The notes under the pieces were generated by a model. It worked only from the letters and a program-made list of their open reading frames with translations. It was not told where the DNA came from and searched no databases. The position numbers and the translations under genes were made by a program. A DNA stretch of 64,000 nucleotides, taken from positions 124,001 through 188,000 of the forward strand of contig NZ_CABJCG010000002.1 in assembly GCF_902364025.1 (NCBI RefSeq), given 5' to 3'. Shown in pieces: positions 17,303-25,162 of this stretch (the stretch's first letter is position 1; each line of letters begins with the position of its first letter). This DNA is from Enterocloster lavalensis (lineage in GTDB: Bacteria; Bacillota; Clostridia; Lachnospirales; Lachnospiraceae).

Positions 17303-18859
17303 GTGGAAGCATACTATGCGGGATGGCTGTCTATTTTGCCGCCGATCATTGCGATTGTGCTGGCACTGGTGACAAAAGAGGTGTTAACCTCTCTGATGTG
17401 TGGAATTTTAACCGGAACATTAATCTATACGGTTGGAGTCGGTTTGAATCCGATCGTTGGAACTGTTGAGACGGCGTTCAACGTGATGGTCGACAAGGCT
17501 GACCTGAACATTCTGATCTTCTGTTGTCTGCTGGGCGCTCTGGTATTTGTGGTGTCCGCGGCCGGCGGCAGCAGCGCTTACGGGCGGTGGGCGACGACCA
17601 AGATCCGCAATAAGAAGCTGGCGCTTCTCTCCACCAGCGCGCTGGGAGCGATCATTTTCATCGATGATTACTTTAACTGTCTGACTGTTGGAACGGTTAT
17701 GAAGCCGGTTACGGATAAGTATAAGATAAGCCGGGCAAAGCTTGCTTACATTATCGATTCCACCGCGGCTCCGGTCTGCATCATTGCGCCGGTCTCTTCC
17801 TGGGCGGCCGCCGTGGGCAGCAACCTGCAGTCCACCGGACATTTCGAGAGCGACTTCGCCGCGTTCATTTCCACGATTCCCTTTAACCTGTACGCGATCC
17901 TGTCTCTGGTTATGGTGCTCACGCTGTGCCTGAAGGACCTGGATTTCGGTCCAATGGAGGAACGGGAGCTGCGGGCGGCCCGGGGCGATCTGGGAGCGGT
18001 TGAGCTGAATGCGGAGCAGAAGCTGACCATTTCCGACCGCGGCACGGTGCTGGACATGCTGGTTCCCATCGTGGCCCTGATCATTTTCTCCGTCTTAGGA
18101 ATGCTTTACAACGGCGGATTCTGGGGCGAGGACCCGGCGTTCCACAGCGTGGGCGCTGCCTTCGGCAACTGTACCGCCGCTCCGGCGCTGGCCTGGGGCT
18201 GCTTCGGCGCTCTGGTGGTGGCAATGATCATGTTTGTTCCCCGCAAGCTGATGTCCTTCAAGGGATTTATGGACAGCGTTCAGGAAGGCATGAAGTCCAT
18301 GCTTCCGGCCTGCGCCATCCTGATGCTGGCCTGGACGATCAGCGGCGTTTGCCGGGACCTGCTGCTGACGGCTGATTTTGTAAAGGACGTGGTGGCGGGA
18401 AGCACCATCCCCGGCGCCCTTCTGCCGGCTTTGATCTTCGCCATTGCGGCGTTCCTCAGCTTTTCCACGGGAACCGCCTGGGGAACCTTCGGGATTCTGA
18501 TCCCCATCGTCGTGCCGGTGGCTGAGGCTGTGGCACCTGAGCTTATGGTGGTGTCCCTGGCTGCGACCCTGTCCGGCAGCGTGTTCGGAGACCACTGCTC
18601 CCCGATCTCGGATACGACGATCCTGTCGTCCACCGGAGCGGGCTGCAATCACCTGGAACACGTCTCAACGCAGATGCCGTACGCCGGACTGGTGGCAGGA
18701 TGCTGCTTTGTGGGATACCTGGTGGCCGGGTTTACCGCCGCGAACGTGTGGCTGACCCTGGGATCCGCCCTGCTGTTGCTGGTGGGCGTGATCGTGGTGC
18801 TGCACCGCAGGTGTATGGCCAAGGAAGCCAGAACCATTGGGAAACGCGAAACTGTATAG
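17303..18859 (+). CDS. NhaC-family Na+/H+ antiporter
   Basis: Integral membrane secondary transporter of 518 residues and about 11 to 13 hydrophobic segments. Features typical of the NhaC/YvsH group are ALGAIIFIDDYFNCLTVG near residue 112, PVTDKYKISRAKLAYIIDSTAAPVC near 138 and the C-terminal GSVFGDHCSPISDTTILSS near 416. Members exchange sodium and protons or move organic acids and amino acids, so the name does not fix the substrate. GTG 17303 follows GGGGGTG. It is a single gene with its own promoter and a long leader, ending at a strong terminator. Confidence 0.9.
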   Translation: MEAYYAGWLSILPPIIAIVLALVTKEVLTSLMCGILTGTLIYTVGVGLNPIVGTVETAFNVMVDKADLNILIFCCLLGALVFVVSAAGGSSAYGRWATTKIRNKKLALLSTSALGAIIFIDDYFNCLTVGTVMKPVTDKYKISRAKLAYIIDSTAAPVCIIAPVSSWAAAVGSNLQSTGHFESDFAAFISTIPFNLYAILSLVMVLTLCLKDLDFGPMEERELRAARGDLGAVELNAEQKLTISDRGTVLDMLVPIVALIIFSVLGMLYNGGFWGEDPAFHSVGAAFGNCTAAPALAWGCFGALVVAMIMFVPRKLMSFKGFMDSVQEGMKSMLPACAILMLAWTISGVCRDLLLTADFVKDVVAGSTIPGALLPALIFAIAAFLSFSTGTAWGTFGILIPIVVPVAEAVAPELMVVSLAATLSGSVFGDHCSPISDTTILSSTGAGCNHLEHVSTQMPYAGLVAGCCFVGYLVAGFTAANVWLTLGSALLLLVGVIVVLHRRCMAKEARTIGKRETV

Positions 18860-18867
18860 AGAAAACG

Positions 18868-18905
18868 TCAATGAGCCGCCGGGCAATCCGGCGGCTCATT
18901 TTAAA
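18868..18905. terminator. Bidirectional terminator
   Basis: ATGAGCCGCCGG (18871-18882) pairs perfectly with CCGGCGGCTCAT (18888-18899), followed by TTTTAAAA. It ends the plus-strand antiporter and can serve the minus-strand GntR pair. Confidence 0.85.
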
Positions 18906-18918
18906 ATGCATGTAAACG

Positions 18919-19680
18919 TTAATCCAGCCTGTGAAGGGAGACCTTGAAGCTCACCTTGTCGCTGCGGGTATAGGTGCGGCTGTAGCCGATCATGCTGCCG
19001 CTGTCGTCGTGGTAAGCGCATTCCAGGACCATGAGCGCCACCCCGTCCGGCGCGTCCAGAATGTGGGCCATTTTGGAGTTGCATTTCTGGATTTCCAGGC
19101 TCTGGCGCACCATGCTGACGTTCACACCGTAAAACTCGAACACGGAGCTGATGCTGAACACGGAGGAATTCACCACGTTTAACTGGGGAATCACGTCGTA
19201 GGGCACGTAGATTTCCTCCAGGGAAACGGGGCCGGACTCCTGGTTCACAACGCGCCGGATATAGTAGATCTGATCCTCGGGATCGATGCGGAACCGGTTG
19301 GCGAACAGATCCCCCGCTGGGCGCAGCAGCTTGGTCTGCTCCCGGGCGCTGGTCTGATCCCGGCTTTTGCCGATGGAGGGCACGAAACCGCTGAATTCCT
19401 CGATGGCCTGTTCGATCTTGTTGCCCACCACGAACACGCCTTTTCCCTGCACCCGGCGCAGAAGTCCCTCGTTTACCAGGGCGTCCACGGCGCTGCGCAC
19501 CGTGATCCGGCTGATCCCGTAGGTAGCGGCCATGTCGTTTTCAGACGGGATCGCAGTACCGGGCAGATACTCCCCATCCTCGATTTTGGTGCGCACAATT
19601 TCGCGCAGCTGCAGATAGATGGGGGTGCGGTAATTGATTTTTGGTTCCTGCTTTTTATCCTCGTTCTGGGGAGATTTCAT
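18919..19680 (-). CDS. GntR/UTRA-family transcriptional regulator 1
   Basis: DNA-binding regulator of 253 residues, HutC/FadR-type. The N-terminal winged helix (residues about 18-88) shows YLQLREIVRTKIEDGEYLPG and IPSENDMAATYGISRITVR. The C-terminal UTRA ligand domain runs from about residue 105, and small sugars, amines or amino acids are typical ligands. The start overlaps the stop of the second GntR gene by four bases (ATGA) behind AAAAGGAGG, so both come from one transcript. Likely targets are the divergent aldolase operon at 20884 or the NhaC gene; that is inference. Confidence 0.9.
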   Translation of the reverse strand: MKSPQNEDKKQEPKINYRTPIYLQLREIVRTKIEDGEYLPGTAIPSENDMAATYGISRITVRSAVDALVNEGLLRRVQGKGVFVVGNKIEQAIEEFSGFVPSIGKSRDQTSAREQTKLLRPAGDLFANRFRIDPEDQIYYIRRVVNQESGPVSLEEIYVPYDVIPQLNVVNSSVFSISSVFEFYGVNVSMVRQSLEIQKCNSKMAHILDAPDGVALMVLECAYHDDSGSMIGYSRTYTRSDKVSFKVSLHRLD

Positions 19681-20402
19681 GTCATCCTCCTTTTGATCAT
19701 ACTCACAAATTTAAAACGGTCCGCCCGGAAAAGCTGCTTGTAATATTCCAGGGGGACGCCGTCCGCCATGGTGGTGACGCCGGTGGCGAAAAAGACGGGT
19801 TCCCCTTCCTCAAGGTCCAGCAGAGCGGCTTCTTCCTCGCTGACGTAGGTGACGCTGATTTTCTCCTCGCCGGCGACCAGGGTTTTCTTGTAGATATTCT
19901 CAAAAATGGAGTAGATGGAGCTTTTGTCGTGATAATATTTTTCAAGGTCCGGACACTGGTTCTGATCCAGATACATGGTTTCCATGATGCAGGGCACGCC
20001 CTCGATGCTGCGCACGCGGATACACTCGTAGACGTTCTGGCCCAGGGGAATGTGCAGCTTTTTGGAGACCTGCTTTGTGCACTCGATGACGCGCAGGCTT
20101 AAAATGTGCGTTGAGAACGGCAGGCCCAGCTGGCGCACCTCCGTGGACAGCGAATTGACGCCCAACAGGTTCCGGACCAGCTTGGATTCGGCGATATAGG
20201 TCCCGGAGCCTTTTTTGCGGTACAGCTGGCCGCTTTCCACCAACATATCCACCGCGAACCGCAGCGTGGTCCGGTTGATACCCCACATTTCGCACAGGTC
20301 GCGCTCCGAAGGGATCTTGGTGTTCGGAGGCAAATGATTGGACGTGATATAATTTTCCAATTTTTCAACGGCTTCTGTGCGCGGGGGGATTCTGTTCTCC
20401 AT
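19677..20402 (-). CDS. GntR/UTRA-family transcriptional regulator 2
   Basis: DNA-binding regulator of 241 residues. The winged helix contains IPSERDLCEMWGINRTTLRFAVD, and a UTRA domain occupies about residues 85-235. ATG 20402 is preferred to an upstream ATG because AAGGAGTG lies eight bases before it. It is divergent from the aldolase operon, the usual place for a local repressor. Two different UTRA regulators translated as an overlapping pair suggests two ligands or two promoters under control. Confidence 0.9.
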   Translation of the reverse strand: MENRIPPRTEAVEKLENYITSNHLPPNTKIPSERDLCEMWGINRTTLRFAVDMLVESGQLYRKKGSGTYIAESKLVRNLLGVNSLSTEVRQLGLPFSTHILSLRVIECTKQVSKKLHIPLGQNVYECIRVRSIEGVPCIMETMYLDQNQCPDLEKYYHDKSSIYSIFENIYKKTLVAGEEKISVTYVSEEEAALLDLEEGEPVFFATGVTTMADGVPLEYYKQLFRADRFKFVSMIKRRMT

Positions 20403-20469
20403 TTCGATACACTCCTTCCGGTCGTGGCCGGGCGTTTTGGAAAAAACTGTCGGTTTTGACCTATAATCC

Positions 20470-20498
20470 ATTATATCAGCAAGCGGATTTTATTTCAA
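20470..20498 (-). promoter_or_regulatory. Promoter of the GntR pair
   Basis: On the minus strand TTGAAA (20493-20498), 17 bases, TATAAT (20470-20475). Confidence 0.8.
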
Positions 20499-20767
20499 CG
20501 TTTACAGAGCGGCAAAATGCTTGAAAACCGTAGGCTTGCGCCGGAAAATGCCGCCGGAAGCAGCGGTGTAAGTCCGGTATGCCCTTGCCTGGCAGATTGC
20601 TGGTTCACGTTTGGAGGATTTAAGACAAGTTTTGATAAAACCGCTCCATAATTTATAAGTGGATCAATTATAAGTAAAGATATAAAGTATAGGATAAAAA
20701 ATAGATAATTTAAGAGAAAAATATAGAATATGCACAAAAAATAAGCGCAAATTTAGGACATATGCCA
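20499..20767. other. Divergent intergenic region without recognised genes
   Basis: About 270 bases, GC-rich on the left and very AT-rich on the right. I recognise no coding sequence and no known riboswitch. Regulator binding sites for the GntR proteins are likely to be here but no convincing operator repeat was picked out. Confidence 0.5.
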
Positions 20768-20796
20768 TTGATTAAGCCATATAAATGTGTTAGTAT
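20768..20796 (+). promoter_or_regulatory. Promoter of the aldolase operon
   Basis: TTGATT (20768-20773), 17 bases, TAGTAT (20791-20796), about 90 bases before the aldolase start. Confidence 0.55.
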
Positions 20797-20883
20797 AAAA
20801 AACAAGTGGTACAGAAAAATGAAAAGTTATATAATTTTCTGGAACTAAAGGCTAAATTTTAAAGAGAAAAGGAGATAGTTTCT

Positions 20884-21789
20884 ATGGGACATTTCATTAC
20901 GGGAGTTGTGGATGAGATTCTGACGCCGTTCAATGCGGACGGATCCGTCAACTACGAGCAGACAGCGGAGATGATTGACTGGCACCTTTCCAAGGGGATC
21001 CAGAATTTCTTTGTTAACGGACTGGGGGCCGAGTGCCACGAACTGACCACGGAGGAAAAGCTGGAGCTGTTAAAGGTGATCTACGGCCGCACTCAGGGTA
21101 AAGCCAAGATCATGGCCTGTTCCTTCGAGAACTCCATTGAGGAAAATAAGAAGCTGCTGGATCTGTACGAGGAGACCGGAATGGCCGACTGCTACTGCAT
21201 CACCGCGCCGCCCTTCTTCCGCCACACCCAGAAGGCGCTCTACGACTACGCCGCGGAGCTGATCGATTATGCCAAGCGCCCGGTCTACATATACAACTGT
21301 GTCCAGATGGGAACCCTGTTTGAGCCGGATACCCTGGAAAAGCTCTGGCGCGAGCATCCCAACTTAAAGGGATTCAAGGACGCTTCCGTGGACATCCTGA
21401 ACTTCCTGCAGTGCACCCTGCGCATCGACAAGGACGAGTTCGACTTCCTGGGCGGCTGCGACGGCCTGGACGGCGTGATGATGCTGTTGGGCGCTGTTGG
21501 CTGCGTGTCCTTTATGGCAGTTCCCTATCCCGCAGAGATGATGGACATTTGCCGCTACGGCTTAGAGGGCAACGTCGAGAAGTGCATTGAGGCCCAGCAC
21601 AAGGTGCTGCGCATCCGCAACGTGGTGAAGAAAGCGCCCTTCAACGCGGCCTACATGTACGCCATGAAGTACGGCGGGGGCCCGGTTGGCATGCACTCCA
21701 GAATGCCCGCTGATCAGGACTACGTTCCGGACAGCGTGAAGGAAGAGCTGGACGAACTGATGCGGGAGCTGGGATACGACGTGAAATAA
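20884..21789 (+). CDS. DapA/NanA-superfamily aldolase or dehydratase
   Basis: Cytoplasmic TIM-barrel lyase of 301 residues in the dihydrodipicolinate synthase / N-acetylneuraminate lyase superfamily, forming a Schiff base with a keto acid. The N-terminal EILTPFNADGSVNYE and the family Tyr in YIYNCVQMG (near residue 139) are visible. The Schiff-base lysine is in GFKDAS (near 164). The usual GTTGE loop is changed to GLGAE, so it is probably not a lysine-biosynthesis enzyme. With an epimerase-like protein, a TIM-barrel sugar isomerase and a PfkB kinase downstream, a role in cleaving a keto-deoxy sugar acid or amino-sugar acid is likely. Confidence 0.82.
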   Translation: MGHFITGVVDEILTPFNADGSVNYEQTAEMIDWHLSKGIQNFFVNGLGAECHELTTEEKLELLKVIYGRTQGKAKIMACSFENSIEENKKLLDLYEETGMADCYCITAPPFFRHTQKALYDYAAELIDYAKRPVYIYNCVQMGTLFEPDTLEKLWREHPNLKGFKDASVDILNFLQCTLRIDKDEFDFLGGCDGLDGVMMLLGAVGCVSFMAVPYPAEMMDICRYGLEGNVEKCIEAQHKVLRIRNVVKKAPFNAAYMYAMKYGGGPVGMHSRMPADQDYVPDSVKEELDELMRELGYDVK

Positions 21790-21929
21790 CGGCGGCGGGG
21801 CAGAACCGGAAGCCGGAGTGCAGGACGCCTGCCCGGGAGCGATCGGGGCCCCTGGGCCGGGCGCGGGGCCAGGAATTCGGTCCGGCGGTCAGCGTTTTGA
21901 CGTTATGATATGAGGAGGTATTTGGGGAT

Positions 21930-23024
21930 ATGGAGTTTACACGCGTGAATTTCCGCCCGTCGTTTTTCGGCGACCGTCCGCTGGTTCTCCTGGAGGACGG
22001 GGAGCTGAAAGCAACGGCGTTCCGCTATGAGAGCGGCGTCTGCGGGCTTAAGATTGAGAATGAACATTGCAGCATGGTGGTGCTTCCCTACATGGGGCAG
22101 CAGATTTGGTTCGCGGAGTTCGAGGGCAGAAATCTGACCCAGAAGTCCATTTTCGACCAGCCATTGGCCACCACGAAATTCGGAGACAACTATGGCGGCC
22201 TGCTGCTTCACTGCGGCCTGACCAATATCAACTGTCCGGGCGACGGCGAGGACTACCCCATCCACGGGGAACTGCCCTTTGCCAATTACCCGGATACCTA
22301 CGCGGGGATCGGCCGGGACGAAGCGGGCACCTATCTGGCGGTGGGCGGCACCTTTGTGTACCGCAACAGCCAGGAGTACCATTACGCCTACAGCCCGGAG
22401 CTGCGCCTCTACGCGGGCGCCACGGTGGCGCAGATGCACATCGACATTCACAACCGCAGGGCCAATGATTTGGAGTACATGTTCATGTGCCATATGAACT
22501 GGCTGGCGGTGGAAGGCTCCCACATGGTATACAGCGCGCCCAAGGACAAGGAGCACATTGTGGTCAGCCCCACGGAGCTGGGCGGGGATTCCCCCAGAGC
22601 CGTCGCTATCCGGGAATACGGAAAGCGCCTGGTGGAGGACCCAACCATCGGCGATGTGCTGGATTCCAAAACCCAGTGCAACGATCCGGAAATGTGCACC
22701 ACCATCCGCTACAAGGGCGACGAGAAGGGCTGGGCCCATGCCATGCAGGTGATGCCCGAGGGGGACGCCTGCTATGTGGGATTTGACACCGCGAAGCTGC
22801 CTTACGCCCTACGCTGGGTGTGCCGGACCGGGGACGAGGACGGCATCGGCATCGCCCTGCCCACCACCGGAACCAACCACAGCACCGCTTACCAGAGAGA
22901 ACACGGCCTGTTCAACACCCTTGCCCCCCACGCCCACGACCAGCTGCGCTTTGATTTCGGTTATCTGCCGAAGGAGCGGGCTCAGGAGATGGAGTCTCAC
23001 ATCAATCAAATATTAGGAGAGTAA
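21930..23024 (+). CDS. DUF4432-type aldose-1-epimerase-like protein
   Basis: Predicted cytoplasmic beta-sandwich protein of 364 residues resembling the galactose-mutarotase superfamily, DUF4432 branch. Seen are GGLLLHCGLTNINCPGDGEDYPIHGELPFANYP near residues 88-118, with two candidate active-site histidines, and a later MCHMNW. It would interconvert sugar anomers or bind a sugar; no member activity can be assigned from motifs alone. ATG 21930 is preceded by AGGAGG. It lies between the aldolase and a sugar isomerase. Confidence 0.7.
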   Translation: MEFTRVNFRPSFFGDRPLVLLEDGELKATAFRYESGVCGLKIENEHCSMVVLPYMGQQIWFAEFEGRNLTQKSIFDQPLATTKFGDNYGGLLLHCGLTNINCPGDGEDYPIHGELPFANYPDTYAGIGRDEAGTYLAVGGTFVYRNSQEYHYAYSPELRLYAGATVAQMHIDIHNRRANDLEYMFMCHMNWLAVEGSHMVYSAPKDKEHIVVSPTELGGDSPRAVAIREYGKRLVEDPTIGDVLDSKTQCNDPEMCTTIRYKGDEKGWAHAMQVMPEGDACYVGFDTAKLPYALRWVCRTGDEDGIGIALPTTGTNHSTAYQREHGLFNTLAPHAHDQLRFDFGYLPKERAQEMESHINQILGE

Positions 23025-23028
23025 AAAT

Positions 23029-23859
23029 ATGGCTATGAAGATTGCACTGTTTACCGCGGCTTTTTCCAGTTATCCCATTGAGCGCGCCTTTGAGGCCGCC
23101 GCAAAGTACGGTTACGACGGAATCGAGATCGGCGGCTTCCGCCCCCACGCCTATGCGCCGGATCTGGCCAGAGGCGGCGCGGCGAAGATCCGCGAGCTGT
23201 CCAGCCGTTACAACCTGCCCATCGTCAGCTACGCCCCGGAGAATACCGGGTCTCCCTACAGCCTGGTGTTCGCCGACAAGCAGATGAACCAGGAGAGCCT
23301 GGAGTATTTTAAGCTGACCCTGGACATGGCAAAGGAAATCGGTTCTGAATACTGCATGTTCGCCTGCAACCATCCGGGCTTTGGCCGTTACAAAGAGGAT
23401 GTGAAGAAACTGTTTATTGAAAATATGCGCGTTCTGGCCGAGCACGCGGAGAAGATCGGACAGACCATCATCCTGGAGCCGGTGACCCCCTACGAGGGCA
23501 CCATCATCACCACCTCCGACGACGTGCGCTGGGCATTGGACGAGGTGAATTCCCCTCGGTTTAAATGCATGCTGGATCTGGCCTGCCCGCTGACCTGCGG
23601 CGAGCCGGTGTCCGCCTACTTTGAGAAGATGGGCGACGACATGAAGCACATCCACTTTATCGACTGCATTTCCAGCAGCGAGGACCATCTGATCCCGGGA
23701 GACGGGGAGATTGATTTCCCGCGCCTGGTGAGCTATTTAAAGGAAGTGGGCTATGACGGGTATCTGTCCCTGGAGCTGTTCAGCCGCTATGCCAATGAGC
23801 CGGATTTCGCGGCCAAGAGAGGCTATGAGGTGATTCGCGGCTTGCTGGACGAGAACTAA
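23029..23859 (+). CDS. Xylose-isomerase-like TIM-barrel sugar epimerase, FrlC-like
   Basis: Cytoplasmic AP-endonuclease-2-fold epimerase/isomerase of 276 residues. It resembles fructoselysine 3-epimerase FrlC and D-tagatose-3-epimerase-type enzymes. Metal and substrate residues are expected in ILEPVT (Glu near 150), LDLACP (Asp near 184), HIHFIDC (His near 210) and SLELFS (Glu near 246). It starts four bases after the mutarotase-like gene behind AGGAG. A PfkB kinase follows after a palindromic element. The resemblance to FrlC together with a kinase and GntR regulators hints at glycated or keto-sugar catabolism, but other ketoses are equally possible. Confidence 0.82.
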   Translation: MAMKIALFTAAFSSYPIERAFEAAAKYGYDGIEIGGFRPHAYAPDLARGGAAKIRELSSRYNLPIVSYAPENTGSPYSLVFADKQMNQESLEYFKLTLDMAKEIGSEYCMFACNHPGFGRYKEDVKKLFIENMRVLAEHAEKIGQTIILEPVTPYEGTIITTSDDVRWALDEVNSPRFKCMLDLACPLTCGEPVSAYFEKMGDDMKHIHFIDCISSSEDHLIPGDGEIDFPRLVSYLKEVGYDGYLSLELFSRYANEPDFAAKRGYEVIRGLLDEN

Positions 23860-23865
23860 GTTTGG

Positions 23866-23968
23866 GTAACGGTTTAGACGGCGGGAAAATTGGTGCGGGA
23901 AGCCGCGTCAAGCTTGCTTGTAAGCGGATTTTCGTGCCAATTTTCACATCGGATGTCCAAACTGTTAC
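23866..23968. repeat. Branched palindromic repeat element, copy B (short form)
   Basis: Bounded by GTAACGGTTTAGAC (23866-23879) and GTCCAAACTGTTAC (23955-23968), inverted copies with wobble-compatible differences. The inside keeps arm 1 (AAAATTGG..CCAATTTT) with the loop core GTCAAGCTTGCTTG; arm 2 is reduced and arm 3 is missing. It lies within an operon between the epimerase and the kinase. Confidence 0.85.
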
Positions 23969-23995
23969 AAATTTGGAAAGGGGTTCATATTTTTT

Positions 23996-24958
23996 ATGGG
24001 AAAAAATGGAAAGAAAATAGATGTCATTGTACTGAACAGCCACGGCGTGGGGCAGATTTGCCACGTGAAACGCCTTCCGCGCCGGGGTGAGACCATGGAA
24101 GCCACCCATTGGCGGGTGGAGGAGGACGGCGGAAAGGGCGCGACCGTTTCCGTTGCCCTGGGACGCCTGGGCGTGAGCACCGGCTACATCGGCAAGGTGG
24201 GCTATGATCCGTGGGGCGACATGGGCGACCAGTGGATGAGCGAGTCCGGGGTGGACACCACCTTTATGTACCGCGACCACTCGGTTTCCACGGGCACGGG
24301 CCTGATCATGGTGGACGAGGACGGCCTGAACACCATCGTGGACGGGGACAGCGCCTGCGCGGCCCTGACCTGGGATGAGACCCATGCGGCCATCGAGGCC
24401 ATGAAGGAGGCCCAGGTGTTTATCACCGGCTTCGGAATGCCCTTTAAGAAAGCCCTGGACGGGGCGAAGATCGCCAAGGAGGAGTTTGGCATGTTGACGC
24501 TGTGCAACACCAGCCCCCTGCCCTCCGAGCCAATGGGCGATCTGTCCTACCTGGATTTTATCGTGTTAAATGATATTGAAGCCCGCGTTCTCTGCGGTCT
24601 GCCGGAGGACTCCGACAAACCCTACGAGCAGATGTTGCGCCAGATTCGGGACGAATACCACACCCGGGGCGTGATCATGACCTGCGGCGAGGACGGCAGC
24701 GCGGTGTTGGACGGCGAGGAGTTCTGGACCGTTGCGCCTACCCCGGTGAAGGCGGTGGACACCATCGGAGCCGGAGACGGGTATCTGGCGGCGGTGGCCG
24801 CCGGGCTGGTATGGGGCAAGAACCTGAAGGAGGCCACCCAGTGGGCCAGCAAGTACGCGGCCTACAAGGTCACCCGCAAGGGCAGCATGACCCGCAAGCC
24901 GGGTATGGGCTACCCGGAACTGGCTGAGGTGGAAGCGTTTATGGAGGCTCATCCGTAA
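23996..24958 (+). CDS. PfkB-family carbohydrate kinase (paralogue 2)
   Basis: Cytoplasmic ribokinase-fold kinase of 320 residues, clearly paralogous to the kinase at 13219-14154: both share DVIVLNSHGVGQ, EDGGKG.(S/T)VSVALGRLG and DPWGD(L/M)G. The second PfkB signature DTIGAGDGYLAA lies near residue 257 with the catalytic Asp. A poor GGAAAGGGG site lies somewhat far from ATG 23996. It is the last gene of the aldolase-mutarotase-epimerase operon. Substrate unknown; likely the keto sugar produced by the epimerase. Confidence 0.9.
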   Translation: MGKNGKKIDVIVLNSHGVGQICHVKRLPRRGETMEATHWRVEEDGGKGATVSVALGRLGVSTGYIGKVGYDPWGDMGDQWMSESGVDTTFMYRDHSVSTGTGLIMVDEDGLNTIVDGDSACAALTWDETHAAIEAMKEAQVFITGFGMPFKKALDGAKIAKEEFGMLTLCNTSPLPSEPMGDLSYLDFIVLNDIEARVLCGLPEDSDKPYEQMLRQIRDEYHTRGVIMTCGEDGSAVLDGEEFWTVAPTPVKAVDTIGAGDGYLAAVAAGLVWGKNLKEATQWASKYAAYKVTRKGSMTRKPGMGYPELAEVEAFMEAHP

Positions 24959-25026
24959 TATGCGGGCGAAGCGTTGCTTCATTATTAAATAAGTGCACTT
25001 GGAGTTATTTTGGATAAATTGACAGC

Positions 25027-25070
25027 AGGCGCCGCAGAATTCTCTTGGCAGGGATTCTGCGGCGCCTTTG
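25027..25070 (+). terminator. Terminator after the aldolase-kinase operon
   Basis: AGGCGCCGCAGAAT (25027-25040) pairs exactly with ATTCTGCGGCGCCT (25054-25067), followed by TT. Confidence 0.75.
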
Positions 25071-25113
25071 CGTGGCGTGAGGCCGCGCGCCGCCTCCCCA
25101 GCATTTCCATCAC

Positions 25114-25155
25114 AAAAAACGCCGCAGGTCCGGCACGAAACCGGTTCCTGCGGCA
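25114..25155 (-). terminator. Terminator of the transaldolase-transketolase operon
   Basis: GCCGCAGG near 25121 pairs with CCTGCGGC near 25147; on the minus strand the stem is followed by a run of T (AAAAAA at 25114-25119 on the plus strand). Confidence 0.8.
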
Positions 25156-25162
25156 TTTTCCG

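Noticed and set aside
20499..20767. Possible riboswitch or small RNA in the divergent region before the aldolase operon
   Set aside because: GC-rich stretches are present but no conserved motif of a known class and no strong paired stems were found.
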